From Candidatus Chryseobacterium colombiense (GTDB lineage Bacteria > Bacteroidota > Bacteroidia > Flavobacteriales > Weeksellaceae), in assembly GCA_029203185.1 (NCBI GenBank), contig CP119310.1, positions 992,001 through 1,056,000 of the forward strand: a stretch of 64,000 bases of DNA, written 5' to 3'. Shown piece by piece: positions 51,561-59,244 of the stretch. Every line of letters starts with the position of its first letter. Within the stretch, counting starts at the first letter, position 1. The position numbers and the translations under genes are program-made. Under the pieces are notes generated by a model that worked only from the letters and a program-made list of their open reading frames with translations, made no database searches and was not told where the DNA came from.

Positions 51561-52946
51561 ATGCAGTCCAGAAAAAACCTTATTTTAATATTAGCATCGA
51601 TCGGAACCTTTGTAGAAGCACTGGATATTGCGATTATCAATTTAACCATACCTTCTATTCAGTCACAGTTTGCAATCAGTGCGAATACCGTACAATGGCT
51701 GCAGACCTTATATGTTCTTTTTTTTGGAGGATTTTTAATTATTGGCGGAAAACTTTCCGATCAGCTTGGTCGTAAGAAAATTTTCATCACTGGAGGAACA
51801 ATATTTATGTTAACTTCTTTAGGAGCAGGACTGTCACCTAATTTTCAAACTTTAGCTATTTTCAGAGCTCTTCAGGGACTGGGTGCTGCATTCATTATGC
51901 CTTCTGCATTATCTATTGTCACCCATACTTTTCAAAAAGATCAGGAGAGAAATCGTGCATTAGGTATCTTCAGCGCTTTCGCAGCTATCGGATCGGGAAG
52001 TGGCTTGTCAATTGGAGGAATTATCAGTACGTATCTGAGTTGGCACTGGGTATTTTTAATCAATGTACCTATACTTTTTATTACGATCATATTATCTTAT
52101 AAATTTCTTCCTTCGGATCTGCAAAACAAGAATCGGGAATCTACGGATATGGTTTCGGGTATTCTCTTAGTTCTAGGATTATTACTATTGACTTACGGCA
52201 CGCACGAATTCATTCACATTCAGGAAAAACCTGTTTTAATTTTGGGTTCTATTATTTTATCTTTCTCCTTATTAGGTACATTTATTTACCGTTTAAAAAA
52301 TATTTCCAATCCGCTAATTGACCTTAAACTATTCTCTCACAGATCTCTGGTCACTTCTAATCTTGCTTTTTTTTCTCTGGGTGCTTTTTTCATCTCCTTT
52401 TTATTCCTCATTTCCCTGATGCTGCAAAAAGACATGGGATATAGCGCTGCCAATTCAGGACTTATGCTTGTTCCTTTTAGTATATTATCCGCTCTGATCG
52501 CCAAGTTTATTCTTCCCGCTATTTCAAAAAAACTGAATTCTGTACAAATCGGACTTTTAGGCTGGTCTTTTATGCTTACAGGAGCATTATGCTTAATTTT
52601 TGCTATTTACCTTGATCATCCAACGGTTTTGGTCTTAACCGGAGCGGCCTGTATTTCCGGAATAGGGATGACATTATGTTTTACAAGCTTATCCATACTG
52701 GGAATTCGTGATGCTGAACCAAAACAATACGGAGTTGCATCCAGCTTAACCAGTACCAGTTATTTTTTAGGAGCAGGAATCGGGTTATCACTGATGACAT
52801 TAATGACTCAATTCTTTACTTCTGATTGGACAGTAAGCACTCTGTCTTTATCTATTCTTTTTACATATGGTTTTATCGCAATACTTTTCCTGTTATTCTT
52901 TATTGTAAAAGAGTATAAAACCTTACGGACTTCTCTCAATTATTAA
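51561..52946 (+). CDS. MFS transporter, DHA2 (EmrB-like, 14-helix) type
   Basis: 461 residues with about fourteen hydrophobic segments. The first ones hold the DHA2 signature (FVEALDIAIINLTIPSIQSQF, VQWLQTLYVLFFGGFLIIGGKLSDQLGRKKIFI, the latter being motif A), followed by GLGAAFIMPSALSIVTHTF (motif C-like) and GSGSGLSIGGIIS. These proteins export drugs or metabolites with proton exchange. Control by the divergent Lrp-family gene suggests an amino-acid-related or toxic metabolite, but this is only context. Confidence 0.87.
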   Translation: MQSRKNLILILASIGTFVEALDIAIINLTIPSIQSQFAISANTVQWLQTLYVLFFGGFLIIGGKLSDQLGRKKIFITGGTIFMLTSLGAGLSPNFQTLAIFRALQGLGAAFIMPSALSIVTHTFQKDQERNRALGIFSAFAAIGSGSGLSIGGIISTYLSWHWVFLINVPILFITIILSYKFLPSDLQNKNRESTDMVSGILLVLGLLLLTYGTHEFIHIQEKPVLILGSIILSFSLLGTFIYRLKNISNPLIDLKLFSHRSLVTSNLAFFSLGAFFISFLFLISLMLQKDMGYSAANSGLMLVPFSILSALIAKFILPAISKKLNSVQIGLLGWSFMLTGALCLIFAIYLDHPTVLVLTGAACISGIGMTLCFTSLSILGIRDAEPKQYGVASSLTSTSYFLGAGIGLSLMTLMTQFFTSDWTVSTLSLSILFTYGFIAILFLLFFIVKEYKTLRTSLNY

Positions 52947-53005
52947 TGACAATTTATAACCAATAAGTGAAATAATATTTTTAATTTTATAGAAATTAAT
53001 AGACT

Positions 53006-53926
53006 ATGAAAAAGATTTTATTACCACTTAGTATTTCTTTGGGAGCCCTCATATCAGCTCAGGAAAAGTCTGAAGCTCCGGTTATTGACACCACAAAAGC
53101 ATGGAGTATACAAGGTCAGAATACATTAATGCTTAATCAGGCAGCTTTCTCAAATTGGGTAGGCGGTGGAGCTAACAATATTGGTTGGCTTGCCGGAGTC
53201 AATTACAATCTCACTTACGAAAAAGAAAAAGATCTTTGGGAAAATATTATCATTTTAGGCTATGGACAAAACAACACCAAAGGAGTAGGGACAAGAAAAA
53301 CACAAGACGTTATCAATCTATCTACTAATTATGGTAGAGAATTCGCGGAACACTGGTATATTTCCGCAGGAGCGAGTTTACAGACTCAGTTTGCAGCAGG
53401 TTACGAAGACGGCAATAATCCTGAAGCTCCAAAAATATCCAACTTCATGGCACCTGGTTATCTAAATATGGGTGCAGGGGTTACCTACCGTCCAAACGAT
53501 AATTTTACAATGACTTTAAGACCTGCTAATGCAAGATGGACCTTTGTATTAGATAAGGATTTACAATACGCAGGAACCTACGGCCTTAAAAATGATGGAG
53601 ATTCTTCGTTATTTCAATTCGGTTTTCTAGGTACTGCTATATATAAGGTAAAAATCATGGAGAATATCAATCTGACCAATACAGGTTCCGTTTTTTCCAA
53701 TTATCTCGACCATCCCGACAGATTAGTGCTTTCTTACAGTGGTGTTCTTAATATGAAGATCAATAAATTTATTTCTACGAATGTTACCTTAGATCTATTA
53801 TATGATCATAACCAGATTCAGAAAACGCAGCTGAAACAGACATTGGGAGTTGGATTTGCATATAATTTTGACAACGGAAAAAAGAGATCCGAGAAAAAAG
53901 ACAACCAATCCTGGCTAAAAAAATAA
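53006..53926 (+). CDS. DUF3078 outer-membrane protein
   Basis: 306 residues with signal peptide (MKKILLPLSISLGALISAQ). The pattern WSIQGQNTLMLNQAAFSNWVGGGANNIGWLAGVNYNLTY and later beta strands (TNTGSVFSNYLDHPDRLVLSY, TNVTLDLLYDHNQ, LGVGFAYNF) match the DUF3078 family, predicted beta-barrels of the Bacteroidetes outer membrane. A Lys/Glu-rich tail (GKKRSEKKDNQSWLKK) follows the last strand. Function is unknown. It is 59 bp after the MFS gene and could be co-transcribed. Confidence 0.85.
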   Translation: MKKILLPLSISLGALISAQEKSEAPVIDTTKAWSIQGQNTLMLNQAAFSNWVGGGANNIGWLAGVNYNLTYEKEKDLWENIIILGYGQNNTKGVGTRKTQDVINLSTNYGREFAEHWYISAGASLQTQFAAGYEDGNNPEAPKISNFMAPGYLNMGAGVTYRPNDNFTMTLRPANARWTFVLDKDLQYAGTYGLKNDGDSSLFQFGFLGTAIYKVKIMENINLTNTGSVFSNYLDHPDRLVLSYSGVLNMKINKFISTNVTLDLLYDHNQIQKTQLKQTLGVGFAYNFDNGKKRSEKKDNQSWLKK

Positions 53927-54251
53927 AAAAGAGGAAGCTAAAATCGCCAGATTTTGTTTAAAGTAAGCACTTTTACATCTCTAAAAGACTACCTATTCAC
54001 ATATTATTGAAATAGAGGTGCAATTTCTAAACAAAAAATTAATCTTAAGAAATAGCTCAATTTATACTTTTACATTTTTTAACATTTAGAAAATCAGCAA
54101 AATAGAATAAAAATGAAATCCGCACCAAATACTGTTTATATTAATGAAATATTAAATCATAAAAAAAAATCATTATTTTTTTAAAAAACATATAAACATA
54201 TCATTATTATTCATATCTTAGTGATGTATTAATCATATAAATAACATTCAC
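53927..54251. other. Gap of 325 bp upstream of the Gly-rich peptide gene
   Basis: A very AT-rich interval with no open frame and no clear terminator for the DUF3078 gene. An A9-TCATTA-T8 stretch near 54163-54181 and a TATCTTAG sequence at 54215-54222 are the only marked signals. The long gap probably holds the promoter and 5' region of the peptide gene, but no canonical -7 box is visible. Confidence 0.4.
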
Positions 54252-54536
54252 ATGAAAAATTTGAAAAAATTAAACAGAAACGAGTTGAAAACTATTTCAG
54301 GAAACGGATTACTTGACAACATCACAGGTGCTGTTAATGGTTTAGGTGGTGCCGTAGGTGGTGCTATCGGAGGACTAGGAGGAGTAGTTGGTGGTGTAGT
54401 AGGAGGAGTAGTAGGAACAGTTGGTGGTGCTGTTGTAGGTACTGTTGGTGTAGTAGGAACTACATTATGCAACGTTCAGTGCGTTGTTAACGGTATCGTT
54501 ACAATCAAAGTACTTGCTTGCGGATCTACTTGTTAA
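54252..54536 (+). CDS. Gly/Val-rich four-cysteine peptide with bacteriocin-like leader
   Basis: 94 residues, not a named family that I can confirm. Residues 1-19 (MKNLKKLNRNELKTISGNG) look like the class II bacteriocin/double-Gly leaders seen in Chryseobacterium: Lys-rich, LxxxELKxIxGxG. The core (residues 20-72) is almost only Gly, Val, Ala, Thr and Leu with GG pairs every 3-7 residues, a glycine-zipper composition that can form membrane helices or pores. The C-terminus has Cys73, Cys77, Cys90 and Cys94, ready for two disulfides or thioethers. No peptidase-ABC exporter or modification enzyme is nearby, so an unlinked exporter would be needed. It could also be a non-toxic secreted peptide. 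Confidence 0.75.
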   Translation: MKNLKKLNRNELKTISGNGLLDNITGAVNGLGGAVGGAIGGLGGVVGGVVGGVVGTVGGAVVGTVGVVGTTLCNVQCVVNGIVTIKVLACGSTC

Positions 54537-54561
54537 GAAAAAACCAAGTTTAGTAAGGTAT

Positions 54562-54589
54562 AACCGCTCTTTAAAAGAGCGGTTTTTTT
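54562..54589 (+). terminator. Terminator of the Gly-rich peptide gene
   Basis: AACCGCTC pairs with GAGCGGTT around TTTAAAA, followed by seven T residues at 54583-54589. Confidence 0.9.
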
Positions 54590-54648
54590 ATTGTTAAATT
54601 TTGAGATAGCTATCCTTTAATAACAAACAATACAAATTATTCATTTAA

Positions 54649-54685
54649 TGAGCTTCTCAGAAATAATATTTGAGCTTCAGAGAAA
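54649..54685 (+). promoter_or_regulatory. Direct-repeat operator upstream of the AraC gene, copy 1
   Basis: TGAGCTTCTCAGAAA (54649-54663) and TGAGCTTCAGAGAAA (54671-54685) repeat with a 22-bp period, about two helical turns, as is usual for AraC-family sites. A near copy occurs at 56549-56585. A TAACTTTA box (54717-54724) lies 31 bp downstream. Confidence 0.6.
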
Positions 54686-54738
54686 GACCTAAGAAACTAT
54701 TAATATATATTTTTACTAACTTTAATATTATTTTTAAC

Positions 54739-55560
54739 ATGGATCAGTCAGAAGCCTTACAAACAATAAGCTATTCAGGCATTTTTCTTTCCTGTTTTTC
54801 AGAGGAAAGCACAAAATGCATCCATTCTACACCGGAACATGTTCTCGTATATTTATATTCCGGTGAGCAGATCATTGAAGACAGAAATAAAACAATAAAA
54901 CTTAAAGCAGGAGAGTGCGCTTTTGTTCGAAGGGATCACAGACTGAAAATGTATAAAAACGGGAAAGGAAATGATTTATACAAAGGGATCTCTCTTACTT
55001 TCAAACGAAATATCCTGCGTGAGTTCTATAGTAATTTAAACAAAAATGAAATTCCTGAACATATCAATATTTCAGATACCCATGTTTTTAAAATAAATCC
55101 TGATGCGGCAATCACAAGCCTTTTTCAATCACTGACTCCGTATTTTGACAGCAATGTAAAACCTACTGAAAATATTACCCATCTCAAGTTACTGGAAGGA
55201 ATTTATGCATTGTTAAATACTAATGAGCAGTTTTATCCTGTATTATTTGATTTTGCTGAACCCTGGAAAGTAGACATTCTGGAATTTCTAAACGACAATT
55301 ATATGGATGATCTTTCAATGGAACAAATAGCCTCATTTACAGGACGGAGTCTGGCAACTTTTAAGAGGGATTTCAAAAAAATCAGTAATCTTACCCCACA
55401 AAAATGGATTATGAAAAAACGTCTCGAAATGGCCTATATCAAACTAAAAGAAGAAGGAAGAAAAATACATGATGTTTATTTTGAAGTAGGCTTTAAAAAT
55501 CCTTCTCACTTCTCAACAGCATTTAAAAAGCAATACGGTTTGGCGCCTTCGGAAATTTAA
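54739..55560 (+). CDS. AraC-family transcriptional regulator
   Basis: 273 residues from MDQSEALQTISYSG; a longer frame from 54670 starts inside the repeats and was rejected. The N-terminus is a cupin-like sensor (HVLVYLYSGEQIIEDRNKTIKLKAGECAFVRRD). The C-terminal domain has MDDLSMEQIASFTGRSLATFKRDFKKISNLTPQKWIMKKRLEMAYIKL and KIHDVYFEVGFKNPSHFSTAFKKQYGLAPSEI, both AraC helix-turn-helix units. The upstream 22-bp direct repeats suggest autoregulation, and their recurrence at 56549 suggests it also activates the downstream operon. Confidence 0.9.
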   Translation: MDQSEALQTISYSGIFLSCFSEESTKCIHSTPEHVLVYLYSGEQIIEDRNKTIKLKAGECAFVRRDHRLKMYKNGKGNDLYKGISLTFKRNILREFYSNLNKNEIPEHINISDTHVFKINPDAAITSLFQSLTPYFDSNVKPTENITHLKLLEGIYALLNTNEQFYPVLFDFAEPWKVDILEFLNDNYMDDLSMEQIASFTGRSLATFKRDFKKISNLTPQKWIMKKRLEMAYIKLKEEGRKIHDVYFEVGFKNPSHFSTAFKKQYGLAPSEI

Positions 55561-55561
55561 T

Positions 55562-55948
55562 TTATTTAACAGAAGACATTTCGCTTTTTACTTTTTCTCT
55601 GTGCTGCATTCCCCATTTTGTAAGAGCTCCCACAACTTCTTCCAGAGTTTCGCTGTAAGGAAGCAATTCATATTCAACACTTACGGGATAGCCAACTGCC
55701 ACTTTCTTAATAACAAATCCGTTCAACTCCAGTTCTTTAAGTTCATGGGAGAGCACTCTCGCAGAAATTCCCTTAACCTGCCTCTGAATTTCCGTAAATC
55801 TTTTGTTTCCTCTCGCCATTGCGATGATGATCATTAATTTCCATTTGCCGCCAATTACATATAATGCATCCGAAACCGCCATTAAAATGGTATTGCATTC
55901 TTCTGTGAATGCTTTTGTATCTATTTGATTTTCTTCTTTTTTCGCCAT
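55562..55948 (-). CDS. HxlR-family winged-helix regulator
   Basis: 128 residues. DALYVIGGKWKLMIIIAMARGNKRFTEIQRQVKGISARVLSHELKELELNGFVIKK is the HxlR (MarR-like) winged helix; VEYELLPYSETLEEVVGALTKWG is the typical C-terminal helix. One Cys (Cys18 in EECNTILM) precedes the domain, the position of redox-sensing Cys in some HxlR/HypR members. It is divergent from the SnoaL-like gene, the usual arrangement for a repressor and its target. Confidence 0.9.
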   Translation of the reverse strand: MAKKEENQIDTKAFTEECNTILMAVSDALYVIGGKWKLMIIIAMARGNKRFTEIQRQVKGISARVLSHELKELELNGFVIKKVAVGYPVSVEYELLPYSETLEEVVGALTKWGMQHREKVKSEMSSVK

Positions 55949-55961
55949 AACTAAGATAATT

Positions 55962-55974
55962 GTTAGTCACTAAC
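55962..55974. promoter_or_regulatory. GTTAGT-C-ACTAAC palindrome between hxlR and SnoaL-like genes
   Basis: A perfect 13-bp palindrome, with a related sequence (GGTAACAACTAAT) at 55980-55992. It lies just upstream of the HxlR start and before the TAGTTTTG -7 box (56014-56021) of the divergent gene, so it is a candidate HxlR operator. Confidence 0.45.
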
Positions 55975-56054
55975 CTTTTGGTAACAACTAATAAATTGTA
56001 AGCAAATATACTATAGTTTTGTCATGTAAAAACAATTCAATACAATTTAAAATT

Positions 56055-56492
56055 ATGACAACAGAAGTTTTTAAAATTAAAGCAGAATTAAGAAATCTAA
56101 TTGATACTTATGCAACGTTAGGTGATGAAAAAAAAATCTCGGAGCAAATGCAGTTGTTCATGCTGGATGCTTCGTACAAAGTTTATATAGGAAATATTTT
56201 GGCTGCAGATGTTACAGGTCGGGGTAATCTTGAAAAAGAATTTAATGGTCATGCATCTCTTGTAAAAAAATATTTTACACTTAACGGGCAACATATTGTA
56301 GAAATAGAGGGAGATACAGCCAGAGGAGCTTCATTCTCCCAAATCAAAATGATCCGAGAAACAGATGGAAAAGAAAATATTACGGATTACAGTGTAAAAT
56401 ATGAAGATCAATACGTTTTGCAGGATGGCAATTGGCTGATAAAAGAACGTACCGGATATTTCATCATTGTAGAGACAAGAGAATTTGCATAA
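56055..56492 (+). CDS. SnoaL-like / NTF2-fold protein
   Basis: 145 residues from MTTEVFKIKAELRN; a longer frame from 56019 begins inside the -7 box. An N-terminal helical part (IDTYATLGDEKKISEQMQLFMLDASYKVYIG) and later strands (HASLVKKYFTLNGQHIVEIEGDTARGASFSQIKMI, YEDQYVLQDGNWLIKERTGYFII) are the SnoaL_4/NTF2-like layout used by many small enzymes and binding proteins. The final EDQYVLQDGNWLI is a common closing motif. Its regulator is probably the divergent HxlR protein. Substrate unknown. Confidence 0.82.
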   Translation: MTTEVFKIKAELRNLIDTYATLGDEKKISEQMQLFMLDASYKVYIGNILAADVTGRGNLEKEFNGHASLVKKYFTLNGQHIVEIEGDTARGASFSQIKMIRETDGKENITDYSVKYEDQYVLQDGNWLIKERTGYFIIVETREFA

Positions 56493-56548
56493 ATCATTTA
56501 ATTCAAGTCTAAATTTAATAGAAATAATTTAACATTTATTTAGTAAAC

Positions 56549-56615
56549 TGAGCTTTTCAGAAAACTAATTTGAGCCTCGCAGAAATATCACTGCGGGGCT
56601 TTCATATTAATTTTG
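56549..56615 (+). promoter_or_regulatory. Direct-repeat operator copy 2 with -7 box of the acetyltransferase operon
   Basis: TGAGCTTTTCAGAAA (56549-56563) and TGAGCCTCGCAGAAA (56571-56585) repeat with a 22-bp period, matching 54649-54685. A TAATTTTG -7 box lies at 56608-56615, 23 bp after the second repeat, a spacing suited to an AraC activator contacting polymerase. The second repeat also forms the left arm of a hairpin with CTGCGGGGCT (56591-56600), so a terminator role for the preceding gene is an alternative. Confidence 0.55.
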
Positions 56616-56630
56616 TATAAAGAATTAAAG

Positions 56631-57187
56631 ATGATACCAAAAGATAAATCCACCGAAGATATTTTTACCAAACTATTGAATGGTGAAAAGATATTGGCAG
56701 ATTAAGAGAAGAAGCGTATAAAACAAAGAAACTGCTGATAAAAATGAATAATTCCTCCGATCCCGGGGAAATTTCAGAATTGCTGGAAAAGATAGTAGAT
56801 AAAAAATTAGAAAATGTTGCTGTATTTACGCCCATCTACATCAATCATGGAAAGAATATCAGCATAGGAAAAGATGTTTTCATCAATTTCGACTGTACAT
56901 TTCTTACACTGGGTGGAATTACGATTGAAGACGATGTTCTGATCGGGCCTAAAGTAAGTCTTATTACAGAAAATCATCCTTTAGAACCTGAACAAAGAAA
57001 AGGATTGATTGGTAAATCGATTCATATTAAAAGAAATGCCTGGATTGGCGCGAATGTAACTATTTTACCGGGAGTAACTATTGGAGAAAATGCTGTGATT
57101 GCTGCAGGCGCAGTAGTTTCAAAAAATGTTCCCGACAATACAATTGTCGGAGGTATTCCGGCTAAAATTATTAAAGTTATTCCTTGA
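56631..57187 (+). pseudogene. Sugar O-acetyltransferase (maltose acetyltransferase type), frameshifted
   Basis: ATG 56631, 15 bp after a -7 box, opens MIPKDKSTEDIFTKLLNGEKILAD then TAA (56703-56705). A second frame then reads LREEAYKTKKLLIKMNNSSDPGE and continues to 57187. Together they make the Mac-type N-terminal domain; between ILAD and LREE a short out-of-frame deletion is inferred because homologues have a few more residues here. The C-terminal part is an intact left-handed beta-helix with hexapeptides (ISIGKDVFINFDC, IEDDVLIGPKVSL, AWIGANVTILPGVTIGENAVIAAGAVV) and catalytic His in ENHPLEPEQR. Translation from ATG 56744 (147 residues) would leave the hexapeptide domain without its helical cap. 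Substrate unknown. Confidence 0.72.
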
Positions 57188-57189
57188 AA

Positions 57190-57705
57190 ATGAATCTAAA
57201 ATGTCTAACAAAAGCTACATCCATTGGTGTATTATTTCTTTCACTGATGTACTGCAGCCTTATGAAAAGTCAAAATAAAATGAATACAGAAATTCCCAAA
57301 ATAAGCAGTTTTCCTACAGGAGAAGAAAATACGGCATATGCACAATATTTTACAGGAAAATCCTGGCTCGCTCCATTAACGAAAAACAGTGATTTGAATA
57401 TCCCGTTATCCAATGTGACATTTGAGCCAAGAAGCAGAAACCATTGGCACAGCCATACAGGTGGACAACTTTTAATTGTAGTGGGTGGAGAAGGATTATA
57501 CCAGGAAAGAGGAAAACCGGCAAGACACCTTAAAGCCGGAGACATTGTTGAAATTGCCCCCAATATAGAACATTGGCACGGTGCAACTTCCAAAAGCTGG
57601 TTTTCGCATCTCGCTACAAACAGAAATCCTGAAACAAACGAAAATAGATGGCTGGAAGCTGTAACAGATGAAGTTTACAATGAAGCCAATACTCAAATAA
57701 AATAA
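57190..57705 (+). CDS. Cupin domain protein, probably exported
   Basis: 171 residues from ATG 57190, which overlaps nothing and lies 2 bp after the acetyltransferase stop; an in-frame TTG 6 bp earlier overlaps that stop. The N-terminus (CLTKATSIGVLFLSLMYCSLMKSQ) is a signal peptide. The core has NHWHSHTGGQLLIVVGGEGLYQERGKPARHLKAGDIVEIAPNIEHWHGA: cupin motif 1 (HxH...) and motif 2 with the metal His in IEHWHG. It resembles the (R)-mandelonitrile-lyase-like cupins often found with carboxymuconolactone decarboxylases. It is the only intact gene of this unit. Confidence 0.82.
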   Translation: MNLKCLTKATSIGVLFLSLMYCSLMKSQNKMNTEIPKISSFPTGEENTAYAQYFTGKSWLAPLTKNSDLNIPLSNVTFEPRSRNHWHSHTGGQLLIVVGGEGLYQERGKPARHLKAGDIVEIAPNIEHWHGATSKSWFSHLATNRNPETNENRWLEAVTDEVYNEANTQIK

Positions 57706-57717
57706 TGAATAAGAAAA

Positions 57718-57966
57718 ATGAAAAACATAAAATTATTATCAATAGCAGCAATGCTTCTGTTTACACAACAAGCATTCAGTCAGACAAATTCAAAATCAAC
57801 AAAAATGAATAATACAACAGAACATTATACATTCCCATTAAGTGATAAAGTTATCCGTAAAGAAGTTACATTTAAAAACAGATACGGAATTACGCTATCG
57901 GGAGATCTATATTTTCCAAAAAATGCTGAAAATAAAAAACTGAGCGCATTAGCAAACAGATATTGA
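57718..57966 (+). pseudogene. Truncated alpha/beta hydrolase, N-terminal remnant
   Basis: 82 codons with signal peptide (MKNIKLLSIAAMLLFTQQAFSQ), then VIRKEVTFKNRYGITLSGDLYFPKNAENKKLSALA. This is the opening of dienelactone-hydrolase-like alpha/beta hydrolases, which continue for about 280 more residues including GxSxG. Here a short unrelated tail (NRY) and TGA follow, with no nucleophile motif downstream in any frame, so most of the gene has been lost. It is 12 bp after the cupin gene. Confidence 0.7.
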
Positions 57967-58061
57967 AAAGGGTTGATCCGTTAATTTGAATTCCAGAAAC
58001 AAATATAATTTAACATAATATAAATTATAGGACTTTTAATTTTTAATTATAGGAGAGTCGT

Positions 58062-58148
58062 TTTGATATTTTAACGCTCTTTTTCTATATTTGCTCTATT
58101 GAAATAAATATGAATCATTCGAGCTGTTTACCTCCACCAGTAATCTAA
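58062..58148 (+). promoter_or_regulatory. Promoter and 12-codon leader ORF upstream of the EamA gene
   Basis: TTTG (58062-58065), 20-bp spacer, TATATTTG (58086-58093) form a good promoter. ATG 58110 opens MNHSSCLPPPVI and TAA ends it at 58148. The leader has one Cys and three consecutive Pro codons. Downstream are a TTCAAAT-TCA-ATTTGAA inverted repeat (about 58155-58171) and a weak hairpin before a T7 run (about 58181-58208). This looks like an attenuation-type leader, but conservation is unknown. Confidence 0.45.
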
Positions 58149-58265
58149 TATTTTCAAATTCAATTTGAAGTATTTCTCAAGCAGATAAATTATATCAGCT
58201 GTTTTTTTACGCTTCAGATTTTGATTATCTATTAATTACTAATCTTTATACAGTTCATTTTTCAA

Positions 58266-59135
58266 ATGAAAAAATCATATTTATTATTGCATCTGGCCGT
58301 AATTCTGGCTGGATTCACAGGTGTATTCGGAAAATTAATCTCTCTTAATGAAGGTCTTCTCGTTTGGTACCGGCTTTTATTTTCCTCAATCATTTTATTC
58401 TTTATTTTAAAATTGCTGAGAATCGGCTGTACGATTTCGGCTCGGGAAAAACTCCGTATATCCAAAGTTGGATTGCTTATCACATTGCACTGGATTTTCT
58501 TTTATGCAAGTATAAAGTATTCTAATATTTCCATCGGTGTGGTTTGTTATTGCCTTACCAGTTTTTTTACCGCAGTTTTCAAACCTTTGATTGATCAGGA
58601 AAAATTTAAAATTTCCGAATTATTGCTCAGTACATTTACACTTTTAGGAATCAGTCTTATTTTTCATTTTGATACTTCTTATCAGTTAGGAATTTGTTTA
58701 GGTGTAATTTCCTCAGCAATTGGTGCTCTTTATACTATCTATAACAATCGTTTGGTACAAAACTTTGACACTAAGATCATTAATTATTATCAAATGATTT
58801 CCGGAACCATTGTTTTGGGGCTTTTTATGCCTGTTTACCTTTATTTTTTTCCTTCAGAACGCATAATTCCTGATACAAAAGATATGGGATATTTGTTACT
58901 ATTGGCTTCGTTCTGCACTGTAGGTCTTTACGTTATATTTGCTGAAGTCTTGAAAAAAATTCCTGCATTTACGGTGAATCTGACCTTCAATTTAGAACCT
59001 GTCTATTCAATTATAATGGCTTTTTTATTCTTTGATGAAAGTAAAGAAGTCAATATTTCTTTTTATATAGGAATTTCATTGATTATCACTTCAGTTGTCC
59101 TGCAAACAGTATTATCTATCAGAAGTAAAAAATAA
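58266..59135 (+). CDS. EamA/DMT-family transporter
   Basis: 289 residues with ten predicted membrane helices in two EamA repeats: LHLAVILAGFTGVFGKLISLNEGLLVWYRLLFSS begins the first, and YLLLLASFCTVGLYVIFAEVLKKIPAFTVNLTFNLEPVYSIIMAFLFF belongs to the second with the typical PVYS segment. Members export amino acids or other small metabolites. It has an unusually long 5' region (about 165 nt) that contains a possible leader ORF, so it may be controlled after initiation. A terminator follows. Confidence 0.87.
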   Translation: MKKSYLLLHLAVILAGFTGVFGKLISLNEGLLVWYRLLFSSIILFFILKLLRIGCTISAREKLRISKVGLLITLHWIFFYASIKYSNISIGVVCYCLTSFFTAVFKPLIDQEKFKISELLLSTFTLLGISLIFHFDTSYQLGICLGVISSAIGALYTIYNNRLVQNFDTKIINYYQMISGTIVLGLFMPVYLYFFPSERIIPDTKDMGYLLLLASFCTVGLYVIFAEVLKKIPAFTVNLTFNLEPVYSIIMAFLFFDESKEVNISFYIGISLIITSVVLQTVLSIRSKK

Positions 59136-59141
59136 CCTTTC

Positions 59142-59198
59142 AGATAAGGCGCAAAGAATTTTCTAGGTGCCTTATCTTTAGTATTTAAAATACTAAAG
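59142..59198 (+). terminator. Two hairpins after the EamA gene
   Basis: AGATAAGGC (59142-59150) pairs with GCCTTATCT (59169-59177), then CTTTAGTATTT (59176-59186) with AAATACTAAAG (59188-59198). The first is the likely terminator. Confidence 0.7.
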
Positions 59199-59244
59199 AT
59201 TTTCAAAACTGTTATAAATCAATAAATTTCTTAGAAAACATTTG

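Noticed and set aside
54340..54465. Tandem GGTGGT/GGAGTAGTAGGA repeats as a possible minisatellite or CRISPR
   Set aside because: They are in-frame codons of a Gly/Val-rich peptide, without regular repeat-spacer structure.
54248..54472. Minus-strand 74-codon Pro/Thr-rich frame opposite the Gly-rich peptide gene
   Set aside because: It is the complement of GGN/GTN codons, so Pro/Thr/Ala repeats are automatic; no promoter or start context on that strand, and the plus-strand gene has leader, Cys pattern and terminator.
56744..57187. Intact 147-residue acetyltransferase starting at 56744
   Set aside because: In-frame upstream codons and a frame opening after the promoter at 56631 encode the missing N-terminal domain, so this is the rest of a frameshifted gene, though translation from 56744 is not excluded.
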